Positions 38,237-47,677 are shown, numbered from the stretch's first letter. The stretch: DNA of 48,212 bases from Campylobacter aviculae (GCF_005406215.1 NZ_NXMA01000013.1:1-48212); one strand, 5' to 3'. Notes: generated by a model from the sequence alone, not told the origin. Made by a program: numbers and translations.

Positions 38237-40234
38237 TTACATCACAAAAATAGTAGGAACTATAGTTGGGTATTTTTTGATTTTTCTAAAAATATGCTTT
38301 CTAAGCACTTGACGAATTTGATTTTCTAAAAATCTTGGATCATTTAAAATTTCGTCTTTTACATTGGCAAAAAATTGACTCAAAACATCTGCCATTTCTT
38401 TAGAAAAAGCGTGATCGTGTTTATCAGCTACGAGTCCGTAACTAAAAACCCTAGGTTTATTGATAAGGGTTTTCGTTGCTTTATCAAGTTGAGCGATGAT
38501 CACAACTATACCATTATCTGCTAAATTTTGACGATCGATAACAACATCATCGGCAATTTGTTTATTGATCTGATTATCTACAAAAACTTTACCGGTTTTA
38601 ACCGTTTTTACACGTTTAATATATTTTTGACAAATTTCAACCTGATCTCCATCACTCATAAGATAGATATTTCTTTCTGGAATTCCGCATTTCATAGCCG
38701 TTTCTTTGTGTTTTAAAATGTGATTGTATTCTCCATGCACTGGCAAGAAAAATTTAGGTTTTGTAAGCGTTAGCATTAATTTTTGCTCTTCTATACTCGC
38801 ATGACCACTTACGTGAATTTCACTAAATTCTTGATACGCAACTTTAGCTCCTGCTTTTAAAAGATAATCAAGCACAGCAGAAACATTGGCTTCATTACCT
38901 GGAATCGCCTTAGCAGAAATGATGATCTGATCTGTAGGTTTGATTTTGATGAATTTATGCTCATCTGTTGCCATTCTATAAAGCGCACTCATAGTCTCGC
39001 CTTGACTGCCTGTAGTTACGATCAAAACTTCATTATCCTTATATTTACTCACCTCATCTGCATCGATAAAAATCTTACGATCGAGTTTAATATAACCTAG
39101 CTCCATAGTCGTATAAAGATTTCTTTCCATAGAACGACCTATCACACAAACCTTTCTACCATATTTTAAACCATACGTGATAGCCTGATAAATACGATGA
39201 ATATTGGAACTAAAAGTACTCATAATCACCCTACCTTTAGTTTTAGAAAAAATTTGATCAAAAGTTGGACCCACAGAACTTTCACTTTTAGTATAGCCTT
39301 CTTTATAGGAATTGGTGCTATCGCTTAAAAGACACAGAACTCCTTCTTCACCATAATAAGCTAAGCGATTTAAATCACTTGGATAACCATCGATTGGGGT
39401 TTGGTCGATTTTAAAATCTCCTGTATGGATAATCGTTCCTGCTTTAGTTTTAATCGCCAAAGCTGAAGCATCGATGATAGAATGCGTGATATGGATCCAT
39501 TCTATATCAAATTCGCCTATTTCATATACTCTACGTTTTTCTACTGGACGAAACCACTTACGTTCAGCCTTTAAACCATGTTCTTCAAATTTATTTGAAA
39601 TCATTCCAAGTGCTAAAGGTGTGGCATAGATAGGAAATTGAAATTCTTTAAAAAAGTAAGGCACAGCACCGATATGATCTTCATGAGCGTGTGTTATGAT
39701 AATACCGCGAATTTTATCTTTAATCTTTCTAACATAATCAAAATCGGGGATAATAATATCCACTCCATGCATCGTTCCATCTGGAAAACTCATACCAAGA
39801 TCTATAATGACAGCATCGTTGTTGGTTTCAAAAACAGTGATATTTCCTCCGATTTCTCCAAGGCCTCCAAGCGGAGTGATGCGAATTTTATGATCGCTTG
39901 AATTGTTATACTTTAAAGGATGTAAGCGATTTTCATGTGAAACACGATTAGCTTCTATACATTCTGCAAGAGCGATTTGCCAATCTTCGTTTCCTATAAG
40001 CTTAGCTGGGAGATTACGATTTTTCTTTTTTCTTTTTTCTTTTGACTCATCTGTATTTTCAGGATTCTTAGGATTAGCATTTTGCTTAATATTTTCATTT
40101 GAAGAATTCTCGATATTTCCATCTATTGTAGCATCGGGAGTCTTTTTTTTGCGATTTTTAAACTTGTAGTATCTATTTTTTTTTGATTTAGAATTTGCCA
40201 AATTTTCATTATTTTCATTGTTGTTTTCGTTCAT
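38237..40234 (-). CDS. rnj: ribonuclease J
   Basis: 665 residues. An N-terminal Asn/Lys-rich low-complexity extension (about 1-125) is typical of epsilonproteobacterial RNase J. A metallo-beta-lactamase core follows with HAHEDHIGAVPYF, ITHSIIDASALAI, HTGDFKID and SDSTNSY, then the beta-CASP part and SEIHVSGHASIEE and FFLPVHGEYNH. It degrades and matures RNA by 5'-3' exo- and endonuclease action. Its start lies in the last 20 bases of ksgA. Confidence 0.95.
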   Translation of the reverse strand: MNENNNENNENLANSKSKKNRYYKFKNRKKKTPDATIDGNIENSSNENIKQNANPKNPENTDESKEKRKKKNRNLPAKLIGNEDWQIALAECIEANRVSHENRLHPLKYNNSSDHKIRITPLGGLGEIGGNITVFETNNDAVIIDLGMSFPDGTMHGVDIIIPDFDYVRKIKDKIRGIIITHAHEDHIGAVPYFFKEFQFPIYATPLALGMISNKFEEHGLKAERKWFRPVEKRRVYEIGEFDIEWIHITHSIIDASALAIKTKAGTIIHTGDFKIDQTPIDGYPSDLNRLAYYGEEGVLCLLSDSTNSYKEGYTKSESSVGPTFDQIFSKTKGRVIMSTFSSNIHRIYQAITYGLKYGRKVCVIGRSMERNLYTTMELGYIKLDRKIFIDADEVSKYKDNEVLIVTTGSQGETMSALYRMATDEHKFIKIKPTDQIIISAKAIPGNEANVSAVLDYLLKAGAKVAYQEFSEIHVSGHASIEEQKLMLTLTKPKFFLPVHGEYNHILKHKETAMKCGIPERNIYLMSDGDQVEICQKYIKRVKTVKTGKVFVDNQINKQIADDVVIDRQNLADNGIVVIIAQLDKATKTLINKPRVFSYGLVADKHDHAFSKEMADVLSQFFANVKDEILNDPRFLENQIRQVLRKHIFRKIKKYPTIVPTIFVM

Positions 40235-41003
40235 ATTCTTCCTTTACTTTTTCGTAAATTTTAAGGTAAGAATCAACGCAAATTTCGTGTGGTCTCGAGT
40301 TTAATTTAAGGTTTAACTCTTGAAAAATCTCCTCTAGTTTTGCCTTATGGTTTTTTAAATTTCCCATAAGCTGTTTTCTTGGAGATTTGAAACATTCTTT
40401 TAAAAATCTCTTAAAAGTGTCGAGATGGCAAAAATCTTTGTATTCCCTAAATTTAATCATTTTCATCACTGCCGACATCACCTTTGGTGGCGGAGAAAAA
40501 TATTCAGGATTCACATCAAAAAGTATTTCACAATCACAAATTGTAGCACTTAAAATCCCTAAAGCTGAAAAATCTTTTTCTCCATACTTAGCACAGAATT
40601 TCAATGCCATTTCTTTTTGCACCATTACTATCAAACCCAAGCAATTCTCATCTTCTAAAACTTTTAAAATCAAATGGCTTGCTATATAGTAAGGTAAATT
40701 AGCAACTAAAAAATACTTTTTTTCATCTAGGCATGCAATCTCACTTGCATCCTTATGAATCAAATTAAGCCTTCCGCACTCTAGTTCTTTTTGAAATTTA
40801 TTTTGCAAAAGCGGTATAAGATCAGAATCAATCTCATAAGCCTTTACATTAGAAATTTTCAAAAGCTCTTGCGTTAAATCACCTAAGCCAGGCCCAATTT
40901 CTACTATATTTTCTATACCATTGGGTATGGCTTGGATGATTTTGTCCAGTATGCTTTTATCGTTTAAAAAATTTTGTCCGTAATGTTTTTTCGCTCTTAC
41001 CAT
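40215..41003 (-). CDS. rsmA: 16S rRNA dimethyladenosine transferase KsgA/RsmA
   Basis: 262 residues. The SAM site NIVEIGPGLGDLTQ and catalytic NLPYYIASHL are clear, with YFSPPPKVMSAVM following. It dimethylates two adjacent adenosines in helix 45 of 16S rRNA. MVRAKKHYGQNFL at the start is the family N-terminus. Overlaps rnj, forming a ksgA-rnj-rluB RNA-processing unit. Confidence 0.95.
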   Translation of the reverse strand: MVRAKKHYGQNFLNDKSILDKIIQAIPNGIENIVEIGPGLGDLTQELLKISNVKAYEIDSDLIPLLQNKFQKELECGRLNLIHKDASEIACLDEKKYFLVANLPYYIASHLILKVLEDENCLGLIVMVQKEMALKFCAKYGEKDFSALGILSATICDCEILFDVNPEYFSPPPKVMSAVMKMIKFREYKDFCHLDTFKRFLKECFKSPRKQLMGNLKNHKAKLEEIFQELNLKLNSRPHEICVDSYLKIYEKVKEEYERKQQ

Positions 41004-41091
41004 GATTGATATTTTTATTTTAGCTAAAAATTCTTAATTTTAAGTCTTATTTAGATAAAATCTATAAAAATATTTTGTTTAGGATAAATTC

Positions 41092-41637
41092 ATGATAGTT
41101 TGTGCCGGTGGTAATGAAAATTTTTCTTTTGCTAAAAGTATAGGAGTTGGTCTTATAGAATCTAGTATAAATTTAACAGAACTTTGCATGAGAGAAATAC
41201 CTGAAAAATTGATCTTTATAGGGAGTTGTGGAATTTATGATAAAGGAGAAATTTTTGGTATTTATGAAAGCTCTCATGTTTTCAATATAGAATACTCTCA
41301 AATTAGTGAAAACTTTTACACTCCGGCTCTCAATGAAATTAATTTTGAAACAAATATTGAAAATGTTTCACAAGAAACATTTTATAAAATCAATTCTTCA
41401 AATTATATTTGTCAAAATTCTTTAGCGGCTAAAAAATTAGCCGATTTTGGACTTAACTTTGAAAATATGGAAGCCTTTGCTGTTTTTAGCGTGGCAAAAA
41501 AATTCAATATTCAAGCGAAATGTATTTTATGCGCAACCAATTTCTGCAATGAAAACGCACATGAAGATTTTTTAAAAAATCACAAAAAAGCGAAAGAAAA
41601 ATTAGAAAACTACTTAAAAGAAAATAATTATATTTAA
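41092..41637 (+). CDS. nucleoside-phosphorylase-like protein (short)
   Basis: 181 residues. The start [20 protein letters not shown], the central [20 protein letters not shown] and the later [14 protein letters not shown] fit the PNP/MTA-SAH nucleosidase superfamily; the last is the xMExxA substrate-binding strand. It is shorter than true MTAN enzymes (about 230), and activity is uncertain. Corresponds to Cj1712 by order. Upstream AGGATAAATTC is a modest ribosome site. Confidence 0.7.
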   Translation: MIVCAGGNENFSFAKSIGVGLIESSINLTELCMREIPEKLIFIGSCGIYDKGEIFGIYESSHVFNIEYSQISENFYTPALNEINFETNIENVSQETFYKINSSNYICQNSLAAKKLADFGLNFENMEAFAVFSVAKKFNIQAKCILCATNFCNENAHEDFLKNHKKAKEKLENYLKENNYI

Positions 41638-41651
41638 ACAAGGAAAGCTAC

Positions 41652-42722
41652 TTGCAAGATCCTATCAATATTTTAGATTTTCTTCCAGAAGAATTAGAAG
41701 AAAAAATTCAGCCAATGTTTCGCGTGAAACAAATTTATCAATGGATTTATCAAAAATACGCCGATAGCTTTCTAGAAATGAGTTCTTTGCCTAAAAATTT
41801 AAGAGAAGAATTAAGCAAGGAATATTATTTTGATGCATTAAAATGCGTTTTTAAAGAAAAAAGTAAAGATGGAAGTATAAAATATCTTTTTGAATTAAAA
41901 GATGGCTTACGCATAGAAAGTGTTTTATTGCCTATGAAAAAAGAAAAGCTTGATGAGGAAGGTAAAAGAATAGCTCATGCAAAATTTACAATCTGTGTTT
42001 CATCTCAAGTAGGTTGCAAAAGCGGATGTAGTTTTTGCTTGACTGCAAAAGGCGGACTTAAAAGAAATCTTAGTGCAGGTGAAATAGTCGCCCAAATTCT
42101 TTATATCAAAAAAGACAATCAAATTCCTTATGAAAGAAGAATCAATATAGTTTATATGGGTATGGGAGAACCACTTGATAATCTTAAAAATGTCGCTAAA
42201 GCAGTTAAAATACTTTCTTGTAATGATGGTTTAGCTATCAGCCCTCGTAGGCAAACCATCAGCACAAGCGGTTTAGCCAAACAAATAAAAGAACTAGGCA
42301 AAATGAATTTAGGAGTACTTCTTGCTATATCACTCCATGCGGTAAATGATGAACTTCGCACAGAATTAATGCCGATCAATAAAGCTTACAATATCGCCGC
42401 TATTATGGAAGCCGTGAAAGAATTCCCTATAGATCAAAGAAAAAGAGTGATGTTTGAATATCTTTTAATCGATGGTATTAATGACAAAATCGAACACGCT
42501 AAAGAATTAGTCAGGCTTTTAAATGGTATCAAGGCAAAGGTAAATTTGATACTTTTTAATCCTCACGAAGGAAGTTTATATCAGCGTCCTAAACTAGAAA
42601 ATGCCATCAAATTTCAAGATTTGCTCAGTCAAAAAGGTGTCACTTGTACTATAAGAGAAAGCAAGGGGCTTGATATTTCAGCAGCTTGTGGGCAATTAAA
42701 AGAAAGGATAAAAACTCCATGA
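41652..42722 (+). CDS. rlmN: dual-specificity 23S rRNA/tRNA methyltransferase RlmN
   Basis: 356 residues. Radical-SAM enzyme making 2-methyladenosine at A2503 of 23S rRNA and A37 of some tRNAs. The cluster cysteines are CKSGCSFC (C122, C126, C129), with [19 protein letters not shown]-type [10 protein letters not shown], and the C-terminal catalytic [10 protein letters not shown] (C349). The start is TTG at 41652, four bases after AGGAAAG. Confidence 0.95.
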   Translation: MQDPINILDFLPEELEEKIQPMFRVKQIYQWIYQKYADSFLEMSSLPKNLREELSKEYYFDALKCVFKEKSKDGSIKYLFELKDGLRIESVLLPMKKEKLDEEGKRIAHAKFTICVSSQVGCKSGCSFCLTAKGGLKRNLSAGEIVAQILYIKKDNQIPYERRINIVYMGMGEPLDNLKNVAKAVKILSCNDGLAISPRRQTISTSGLAKQIKELGKMNLGVLLAISLHAVNDELRTELMPINKAYNIAAIMEAVKEFPIDQRKRVMFEYLLIDGINDKIEHAKELVRLLNGIKAKVNLILFNPHEGSLYQRPKLENAIKFQDLLSQKGVTCTIRESKGLDISAACGQLKERIKTP

Positions 42723-42823
42723 CCAGTTTGGATATTTTTGAAATTATTTTTGTATCTATAGTTGTAATTATAGGCTTTTGTGGAATGGCTTGGGTGATTT
42801 TTAAAGATAAAGAAAATAGATAA
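42719..42823 (+). CDS. 34-residue single-helix membrane peptide
   Basis: Its ATG overlaps the rlmN stop (ATGA). The product has one hydrophobic helix ([20 protein letters not shown]) and a charged end (KDKENR). Matches the tiny Cj1714-type ORF by position. The four-base coupling supports translation. Function unknown; small size and layout recall CcoQ-like accessory subunits but no homology is claimed. Confidence 0.7.
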   Translation: MTSLDIFEIIFVSIVVIIGFCGMAWVIFKDKENR

Positions 42824-42933
42824 AATTTAAAAGGATTTTTAGAAAAAATAGAATGATTACATTTCTTAAGTACTACAATCGATCTTTTTAGTATAAATTG
42901 CAAAATAATCTAACTCAATATGATTAAGCTTAA

Positions 42934-43209
42934 TCATTTATTTTTAACTATTTTTAGCCAAAGCTGATTTGATCTTGGAAATTCTATTTTTTGAAGTTGT
43001 TTTAGAGTTTTTTTAAGTTCTTTATCGCTTAAATCCAAAAATTCTTTATGAAAAAAACCTTCCTCAAAAACGTTGAATTTTTGCTCTGATATTTTTTGTA
43101 CTTTTATAGCCCTATCTTTTTTAAAGCTTTGAAAAATCAAAATATCTAACGGGTCAAGTTCTTTTAAATTTTTTAAACAAATTGAGATAAAATCTTTATT
43201 TTGTATCAT
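42934..43209 (-). CDS. possible antitoxin partner, hypothetical
   Basis: 91 residues, charged and helical (LSDKELKKTLKQLQKI), no clear helix-turn-helix. Its ATG follows directly on the stop of the gene at 43210 (TAAATG), so the two are co-translated. Given the RelE-like look of that gene, this is a candidate antitoxin in the toxin-first order known from HigBA-type systems. The call rests on context more than on sequence. Confidence 0.5.
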   Translation of the reverse strand: MIQNKDFISICLKNLKELDPLDILIFQSFKKDRAIKVQKISEQKFNVFEEGFFHKEFLDLSDKELKKTLKQLQKIEFPRSNQLWLKIVKNK

Positions 43210-43524
43210 TTACACCACTTTTGCTATTTCTTCTGTAAAATCAGCCTTAATGAGAGTTTTAGAGATATAAAAAACTATAATATCATCTCCATTAAAAATA
43301 TACGCTAAACGATAAGCTTGTTTAGCTAATTTCAATTTATACTCATAAATCGTTTTATCTTTGTATTTATAGCCTTTAACTTGTTTTATTTTATGTGGTA
43401 CCTGTTGAATGAAAATATTTGTATTTTCACAAATGATCTCATAAATTGATTTTTTATCTATTTTTAAATGTGTGAAAAATTTTTCTAAATACGGATTGTT
43501 TTCCAAAATAATATTTTTTTCCAT
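43210..43524 (-). CDS. RelE-like toxin candidate
   Basis: 104 residues. The C-terminal half (YEYKLKLAKQAYRLAYIFNG followed by DDIIVFYISKTLIK) has the strand order and basic/aromatic content of RelE/ParE-superfamily mRNA interferases. The N-terminal half is helical. It lies directly upstream of a small charged partner gene. No catalytic residues can be assigned with confidence. The accessory patch and lack of relatives nearby fit a mobile toxin-antitoxin module. Confidence 0.55.
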   Translation of the reverse strand: MEKNIILENNPYLEKFFTHLKIDKKSIYEIICENTNIFIQQVPHKIKQVKGYKYKDKTIYEYKLKLAKQAYRLAYIFNGDDIIVFYISKTLIKADFTEEIAKVV

Positions 43525-43695
43525 AGCTTATTTTTAACATAAATCACTTAAAAATCAGCAAATTTATACAAATACTTTAAAATAAAGAGTAAATTTATAA
43601 AATAATATTTAAAAAATTTTAAATATTTTAAGCCAAAAATGATTAGAGTTTTAACAAAAATTTATAAAACGATACAAAGTAGATCTTTGACGGAA

Positions 43696-43772
43696 TGGTG
43701 TCAAGGGGGAGACTTGAACTCCCGACCTCCGGCTTATGAGACCAGCGCTCTAACCAGCTGAGCTACCCTGAC
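43696..43772 (-). tRNA. tRNA-Met(CAT) (elongator; tRNA-Ile2 not excluded)
   Basis: Minus-strand cloverleaf: acceptor GTCAGGG/CCTTGAC, anticodon loop CTCATAA (CAT), T-stem GGGAG/CTCCC and encoded CCA. G1-C72 pairs, and the anticodon stem lacks the three G-C pairs of initiator tRNA, so it is not fMet. A lysidine-modified isoleucine tRNA has the same anticodon. Confidence 0.92.
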
Positions 43773-43839
43773 AAAAGTTTTTTAAGTCAAAATTATAACT
43801 TTTTTTTCTAAAATTTTTCTTTATTACAAAAATTTTAGC

Positions 43840-43845
43840 TATAAT
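43840..43845 (+). promoter_or_regulatory. -10 box of tRNA-Ser
   Basis: TATAAT in TTTAGCTATAATAACGC ends nine bases before the tRNA 5' end, the expected place for its promoter. Confidence 0.6.
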
Positions 43846-43854
43846 AACGCTTTT

Positions 43855-43942
43855 AGACAGGTGTCCGAGTGGTTGAAGGAGCACGCCTGGAACGCGTGTA
43901 AAGTGCAAGCTTTCGAGGGTTCGAATCCCTTCCTGTCTGCCA
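43855..43942 (+). tRNA. tRNA-Ser(GGA)
   Basis: Class II cloverleaf: acceptor AGACAGG/CCTGTCT, anticodon stem CACGC/GCGTG around CTGGAAC (GGA), long variable arm, T-loop GTTCGAATC, encoded CCA. The glycosyltransferase pseudogene starts 36 bases later. Confidence 0.97.
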
Positions 43943-43978
43943 TATTAAAATAAATTTAAACAATATAATGGAATTTTC

Positions 43979-44929
43979 ATGCTTAGATCTAGATTATTTA
44001 TGAATTTAAAAGGAATTTCAAATGCTTTAATTCCAAGAATTTTTTTCCAAAAAAACTTAGAAAAAATTTTTAATGAAATTTTAAAATATAAAGATCTTGA
44101 GTTAGAATATATAGCCAATAGAGTTAGCTACTACAATAGAATAAAAACCCATTTTGCACCACAGGGGGGAGGTAATAGGGGAGTTACCTTTTAAAAACAC
44201 ATCCTATGCATACGATGCTTATGAAATAAGCAAATACTTCAAAGATAATTTTTTATGGAATACAGAATTTTCCGATGTTAATTACATTTTTTCAAATCCT
44301 ACAATTTGTAAATCAAGACCCATAAAAGAAAGTTACAACAATATCTTACTCAAACTTGATAAAAATAGACATTTTGTATTCATCAAAGATCCTTTCAAAT
44401 TTAAAGAAAAAAAAGATATAGCCATCTATAGGGGTGCCATAATCAAGAACATAGAAAAAAATTCTTTAAGAGCTATTTTAAAGAAAATTTTTGCGATATA
44501 GGAGATACTGGCAAACATAATAGTCCTTACAAGAAAAATTTCTTAAGCAAAAAAGAACAAACTAAATATAAATTCATCATCTCTTTAGAAGGCAACGATG
44601 TTGCAAGCAATTTAAAATGGGCGATGAGTTCCAATTCCTTAGTATTATCTCCTAAAATGACTTGTGAAACTTGGTTTATGGAGGGAAAATTAAAAGCTAA
44701 TGAACATTTTGCTTTGATTGATAATGAAAATTTATCAGAACTTATAGATTATTTTATACAACATCCAAAACAGGCCCTTGAAATCATTAATAACGCTCAT
44801 CGTTTTATCGAACAATTTTTAAATAAAAAAAGAGAATTTCACATTGGCATTTTGGTATTAGCTAAATATTTTTACTATTCTAAACAATTAGAATTAAATC
44901 AAAAAGAAATTCTAGAAATAATACAATAA
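43979..44929 (+). pseudogene. family-90-like LPS/LOS glycosyltransferase, broken by at least two frameshifts
   Basis: Three frames read in order give one protein of about 315 residues. Part 1 starts at 43979 (MLRSRLFMNLKGISNALIPR). Part 2 carries VIGELPFKNTSYAYDAYEIS and IYRGA. Part 3 carries FCDIGDTGKHN, FIISLEGNDVASNLKWAMSS and ETWFMEGKLKANEHF, the signature of CAP10/GT90 surface-sugar transferases. The first break is at a G6 run (44164-44169), where one G fewer restores the frame. The second is near 44440-44448. The last frame is open to TAA at 44927-44929. Two independent lesions argue for a dead gene rather than a simple on/off switch. Confidence 0.75.
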
Positions 44930-45012
44930 AATCACAAAAATTTAATTTTTACTTAAAATTTTCAGGCAAAAAAAAGTAATATTTTAATAAAATTCGAATT
45001 CATTACAAAAAA

Positions 45013-45088
45013 GGGGCATTAGCTCAGCTGGGAGAGCACAACGCTGGCAGCGTTGGGGTCAGCGGTTCGAACCCGCTATGCTCCACCA
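45013..45088 (+). tRNA. tRNA-Ala(GGC)
   Basis: Cloverleaf with acceptor GGGGCAT/ATGCTCC, anticodon loop CTGGCAG (GGC), T-loop GTTCGAACC and encoded CCA. One base separates it from tRNA-Val. Confidence 0.97.
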
Positions 45089-45089
45089 T

Positions 45090-45165
45090 GGTTCCGTAGC
45101 TCAGTTGGTAGAGCACTACCTTGACATGGTAGTGGTCGTTGGTTCAAGTCCAATCGGAGCCACCA
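45090..45165 (+). tRNA. tRNA-Val(GAC)
   Basis: Cloverleaf with acceptor GGTTCCG/CGGAGCC, anticodon loop TTGACAT (GAC), T-loop GTTCAAGTC and encoded CCA. Shares a transcript with tRNA-Ala. Confidence 0.97.
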
Positions 45166-45246
45166 TTTTGTAATTTTAACTTTGCAATAGCTTTTTCCGA
45201 TATAAAATAAATTCTCATAAAAACGATATAGTAAATTAGTTTGTGG

Positions 45247-45252
45247 TATAAT
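45247..45252 (+). promoter_or_regulatory. -10 box of the 209-residue hypothetical gene
   Basis: TATAAT in TGTGGTATAATTTAATT lies 53 bases before the ATG at 45306. AAAAGGA precedes the start codon. Confidence 0.5.
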
Positions 45253-45305
45253 TTAATTATAGATTTTTCAACAACCCTAAATGCGTTAGCAAGAAAAGGA
45301 TTTTT

Positions 45306-45935
45306 ATGTTAAAAGAATTACTTGAAATTAAAAAAGAAATGGAACCAGTTATCCATGAAGCCAATGTTAAGCTTAACGTCTTAGCTAGAGAAGTTATCGT
45401 TAGAAAAAAAGAATATGAAATTTACGGCCCTATGATCGATCGCGTGTATCTTGATAACGCAATTTATGTCAAAGTGATGTCTAGCGGACGTGACTCAAAA
45501 AGCGATAACGTTCAAATAAAAAATGGTTTTTATATGGTTTTTGTCGCTCCTGAAAAAGAAAGCACCAAAGATATCAAAAATAAACTCAAAGTTGCTTATG
45601 AAGGGCTTGATAATAAATTCATTTCTTCTTTAGTTCGATCTTGCCAACGCTTTAAAGAAATCATCAATAAAACTCAAGCGACTTTAGCGAAAGCGTCTCA
45701 AATGAATGTTTTGATTAAAACCAATTTAGGCGAAGCAAGTGCGGCACTTAAATTTAACATCATCATAGAATACACAAAAGACAATCAAAAGCTTTCACGT
45801 GATAATTCCAAATCGGCAGGAAGTTTTAGAGATACAAAAACCTATATCAATCTCGTGGTAGAAAAAAGCACAGAATCAAGAATTTGTGAAAAATTACTTG
45901 ATGATGTTGAAAAATATTTTATCGGCGGCGGTTGA
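45306..45935 (+). CDS. conserved hypothetical cytoplasmic protein (Cj1720-like)
   Basis: 209 residues, no signal peptide or membrane helix. The N-terminus is helical (ELLEIKKEMEPVIHEANVKL), and the middle is mixed with many charged residues. It ends in three glycines (YFIGGG). No motif identifies it. By order it matches Cj1720, which in C. jejuni follows the leucine genes; here two tRNAs precede it. Its stop is directly against the stop of the convergent oxidoreductase gene. Confidence 0.75.
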   Translation: MLKELLEIKKEMEPVIHEANVKLNVLAREVIVRKKEYEIYGPMIDRVYLDNAIYVKVMSSGRDSKSDNVQIKNGFYMVFVAPEKESTKDIKNKLKVAYEGLDNKFISSLVRSCQRFKEIINKTQATLAKASQMNVLIKTNLGEASAALKFNIIIEYTKDNQKLSRDNSKSAGSFRDTKTYINLVVEKSTESRICEKLLDDVEKYFIGGG

Positions 45936-46916
45936 TCACTCACCAATAAATTTTACCCCCATTTTTTCACGCACCCTATCCATCAAATTCATCATTTTTA
46001 AGATTTCTTCGTGATTCATCGCATCGCATTCTATCTTATTTTGTTCCAAAGCCTCAAAACAAGCTTGAAATTCATACTCAAAACCATTGATTTGACTTGG
46101 CACGACACATTCTTTTATCAGCTTTCTTTCTTTATCATAAACCTTTATAAGACTAGGATTATTGATATTATCAACACAAATATAACCTTTTGTTCCGTTG
46201 ATAACGCCTTTTCTATCACTGATCATTGCTACGCTTGAATTTAAAAAGCCAAAAACACCTTGTTCAAATTCCAAAATGATTCCATTGCTTTCATCTACAC
46301 CGCTAGGCATTTTTTTACAAGTTGCAAGAATATTTTTTATCTCACTTTTTAAAAAACTAAGTGCAAAATTAAGCGTATAAACTCCTACATCAAGCAAAGC
46401 ACCACCCCCAAGCTCTAAACTTGTTATGCGGTTTTTATGCTTGACGTTGTAAGCTAAATTTGCTTCTATGCTGACTATTTCACCGATTAAATCTTTGGCT
46501 AAAAAATCTTTGATGATATTTATATAAGGCATATAACGCGTCCAAATACCCTCGGCTAAAAGCAAATTTTTAATCCTTGCTAATTCCACAAGCTCTTTGG
46601 CTTGTTTGAAGTTTAAAGTAAAAGATTTTTCACAAAGGACATTTTTGTTATTTTCAAGACACATTTTTATGTGCTCATAATGTAAAGAATGCGGAGTATT
46701 GATATAAACAAGATCGATATTTTGATCTTGAAGTAATCCTTCATAATTTTCATAAAATTTTTCAAAGCCGTGCATCAAAGCAAAGTCTTTTGCACGACTT
46801 AAAGATCCCACCGCATAAGGGTGAAATCCAGCTTGTTTTAACATAGGTGCGACCTTATTTGCTATAGATCCAGCACCTAAAAAAGCGACATTTTTTCGCT
46901 TAGAATTTGTATGCAT
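45936..46916 (-). CDS. Gfo/Idh/MocA-family oxidoreductase
   Basis: 326 residues. An N-terminal Rossmann fold (VAFLGAGSIANKVAPML) binds NAD(P), and the characteristic loop reads VLCEKSFTLN; most relatives have EKP here, so Ser replaces Pro. ELGGGALLDVGVYTLNFA in the C-terminal domain fits the dimeric dehydrogenases acting on sugars or cyclitols. The substrate is unknown. Its ATG lies 17 bases inside the end of the outer-membrane protein gene, so they are probably co-transcribed. Confidence 0.85.
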   Translation of the reverse strand: MHTNSKRKNVAFLGAGSIANKVAPMLKQAGFHPYAVGSLSRAKDFALMHGFEKFYENYEGLLQDQNIDLVYINTPHSLHYEHIKMCLENNKNVLCEKSFTLNFKQAKELVELARIKNLLLAEGIWTRYMPYINIIKDFLAKDLIGEIVSIEANLAYNVKHKNRITSLELGGGALLDVGVYTLNFALSFLKSEIKNILATCKKMPSGVDESNGIILEFEQGVFGFLNSSVAMISDRKGVINGTKGYICVDNINNPSLIKVYDKERKLIKECVVPSQINGFEYEFQACFEALEQNKIECDAMNHEEILKMMNLMDRVREKMGVKFIGE

Positions 46917-47544
46917 ATCCTAGATACACGCCATAATTTATTTGTTTAGGATCGTAAAAATTCGATCCGATTTGATTTGTGTAAAAATTTCGAGAATTAT
47001 AGTGTATTTGCTCTGCTTTGAAACCAAATTCTATTTCATTATGTGGAGTAAGTTCATACATAGCGCCGATCTTAGCCCCATAAACAAAGCCATCAAAATC
47101 TTGAGATAAAGATAATAATGAGGTTTTAAGATCGATATTGGTTCTTGCATAACCTAAATACGCTCCTAAAACAGCCCTTGTATTTGTGAAAAGTTTTGGA
47201 GTAAAATCATAACCCAATAAAAACTTATGCGTTGTAAAATCGCCCTCTATTTGAATTCTAGGCGTTTTAATCAAATCATTAAATTCATCAGAATAATTAT
47301 AAGCGGCATAAATTCTATGCATTTCATTGAAACGATAACCTGCTCTTAAGCCAAAAACAGGGAGATTGCCTGATACATCTGCGTTAAAATTCAAACCTGT
47401 TTTATTGTGTTTTAGATCCCCTTTTACTTGAGTATGCATCCAAGCCGCATCCGTTCCTATAAAAAAGCCAGAGTTTTCATCTGCCAAAGCCAAATTTGTA
47501 GATAAACACGCGCCAACAACTACGCTCAATAATTTTTTATTCAT
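46900..47544 (-). CDS. outer-membrane beta-barrel protein
   Basis: 214 residues with a signal peptide (MNKKLLSVVVGACLSTNLALA). The mature part has alternating strands such as NEMHRIYAAYNYSDEF and ALGAYLGYARTNID-type LGAYLGYARTNI, and ends GVYLGYAYKF with the C-terminal aromatic residue used by the BAM machinery. An eight-stranded barrel is likely. Matches Cj1721c by order. Function unknown. Confidence 0.82.
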   Translation of the reverse strand: MNKKLLSVVVGACLSTNLALADENSGFFIGTDAAWMHTQVKGDLKHNKTGLNFNADVSGNLPVFGLRAGYRFNEMHRIYAAYNYSDEFNDLIKTPRIQIEGDFTTHKFLLGYDFTPKLFTNTRAVLGAYLGYARTNIDLKTSLLSLSQDFDGFVYGAKIGAMYELTPHNEIEFGFKAEQIHYNSRNFYTNQIGSNFYDPKQINYGVYLGYAYKF

Positions 47545-47677
47545 ATTTTTTCCTTAAAATATTTTTGACTAATCTAAACAAAACTTTTAGATTATCTAAT
47601 TATATAATTTTAAGATTTAATATCATAGTTTATTCAAAAAAATTCTAGTTTTTTTAAAGAAAATGAGAATATTTTAC

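Noticed and set aside
39638-40169. two plus-strand frames over RNase J
   Set aside because: Antisense shadows of a complete gene; the Phe-rich one mirrors the Lys/Asn-rich N-terminal extension.
42649-42903. 84-aa minus-strand frame over the rlmN end and the 34-aa ORF
   Set aside because: Antisense to rlmN and to the coupled 34-aa ORF; no ribosome site or motif.
44164-44169. G6 run as a phase-variation switch for the glycosyltransferase
   Set aside because: Tract is short for a Campylobacter contingency locus, and a second independent frameshift downstream would keep the gene off.
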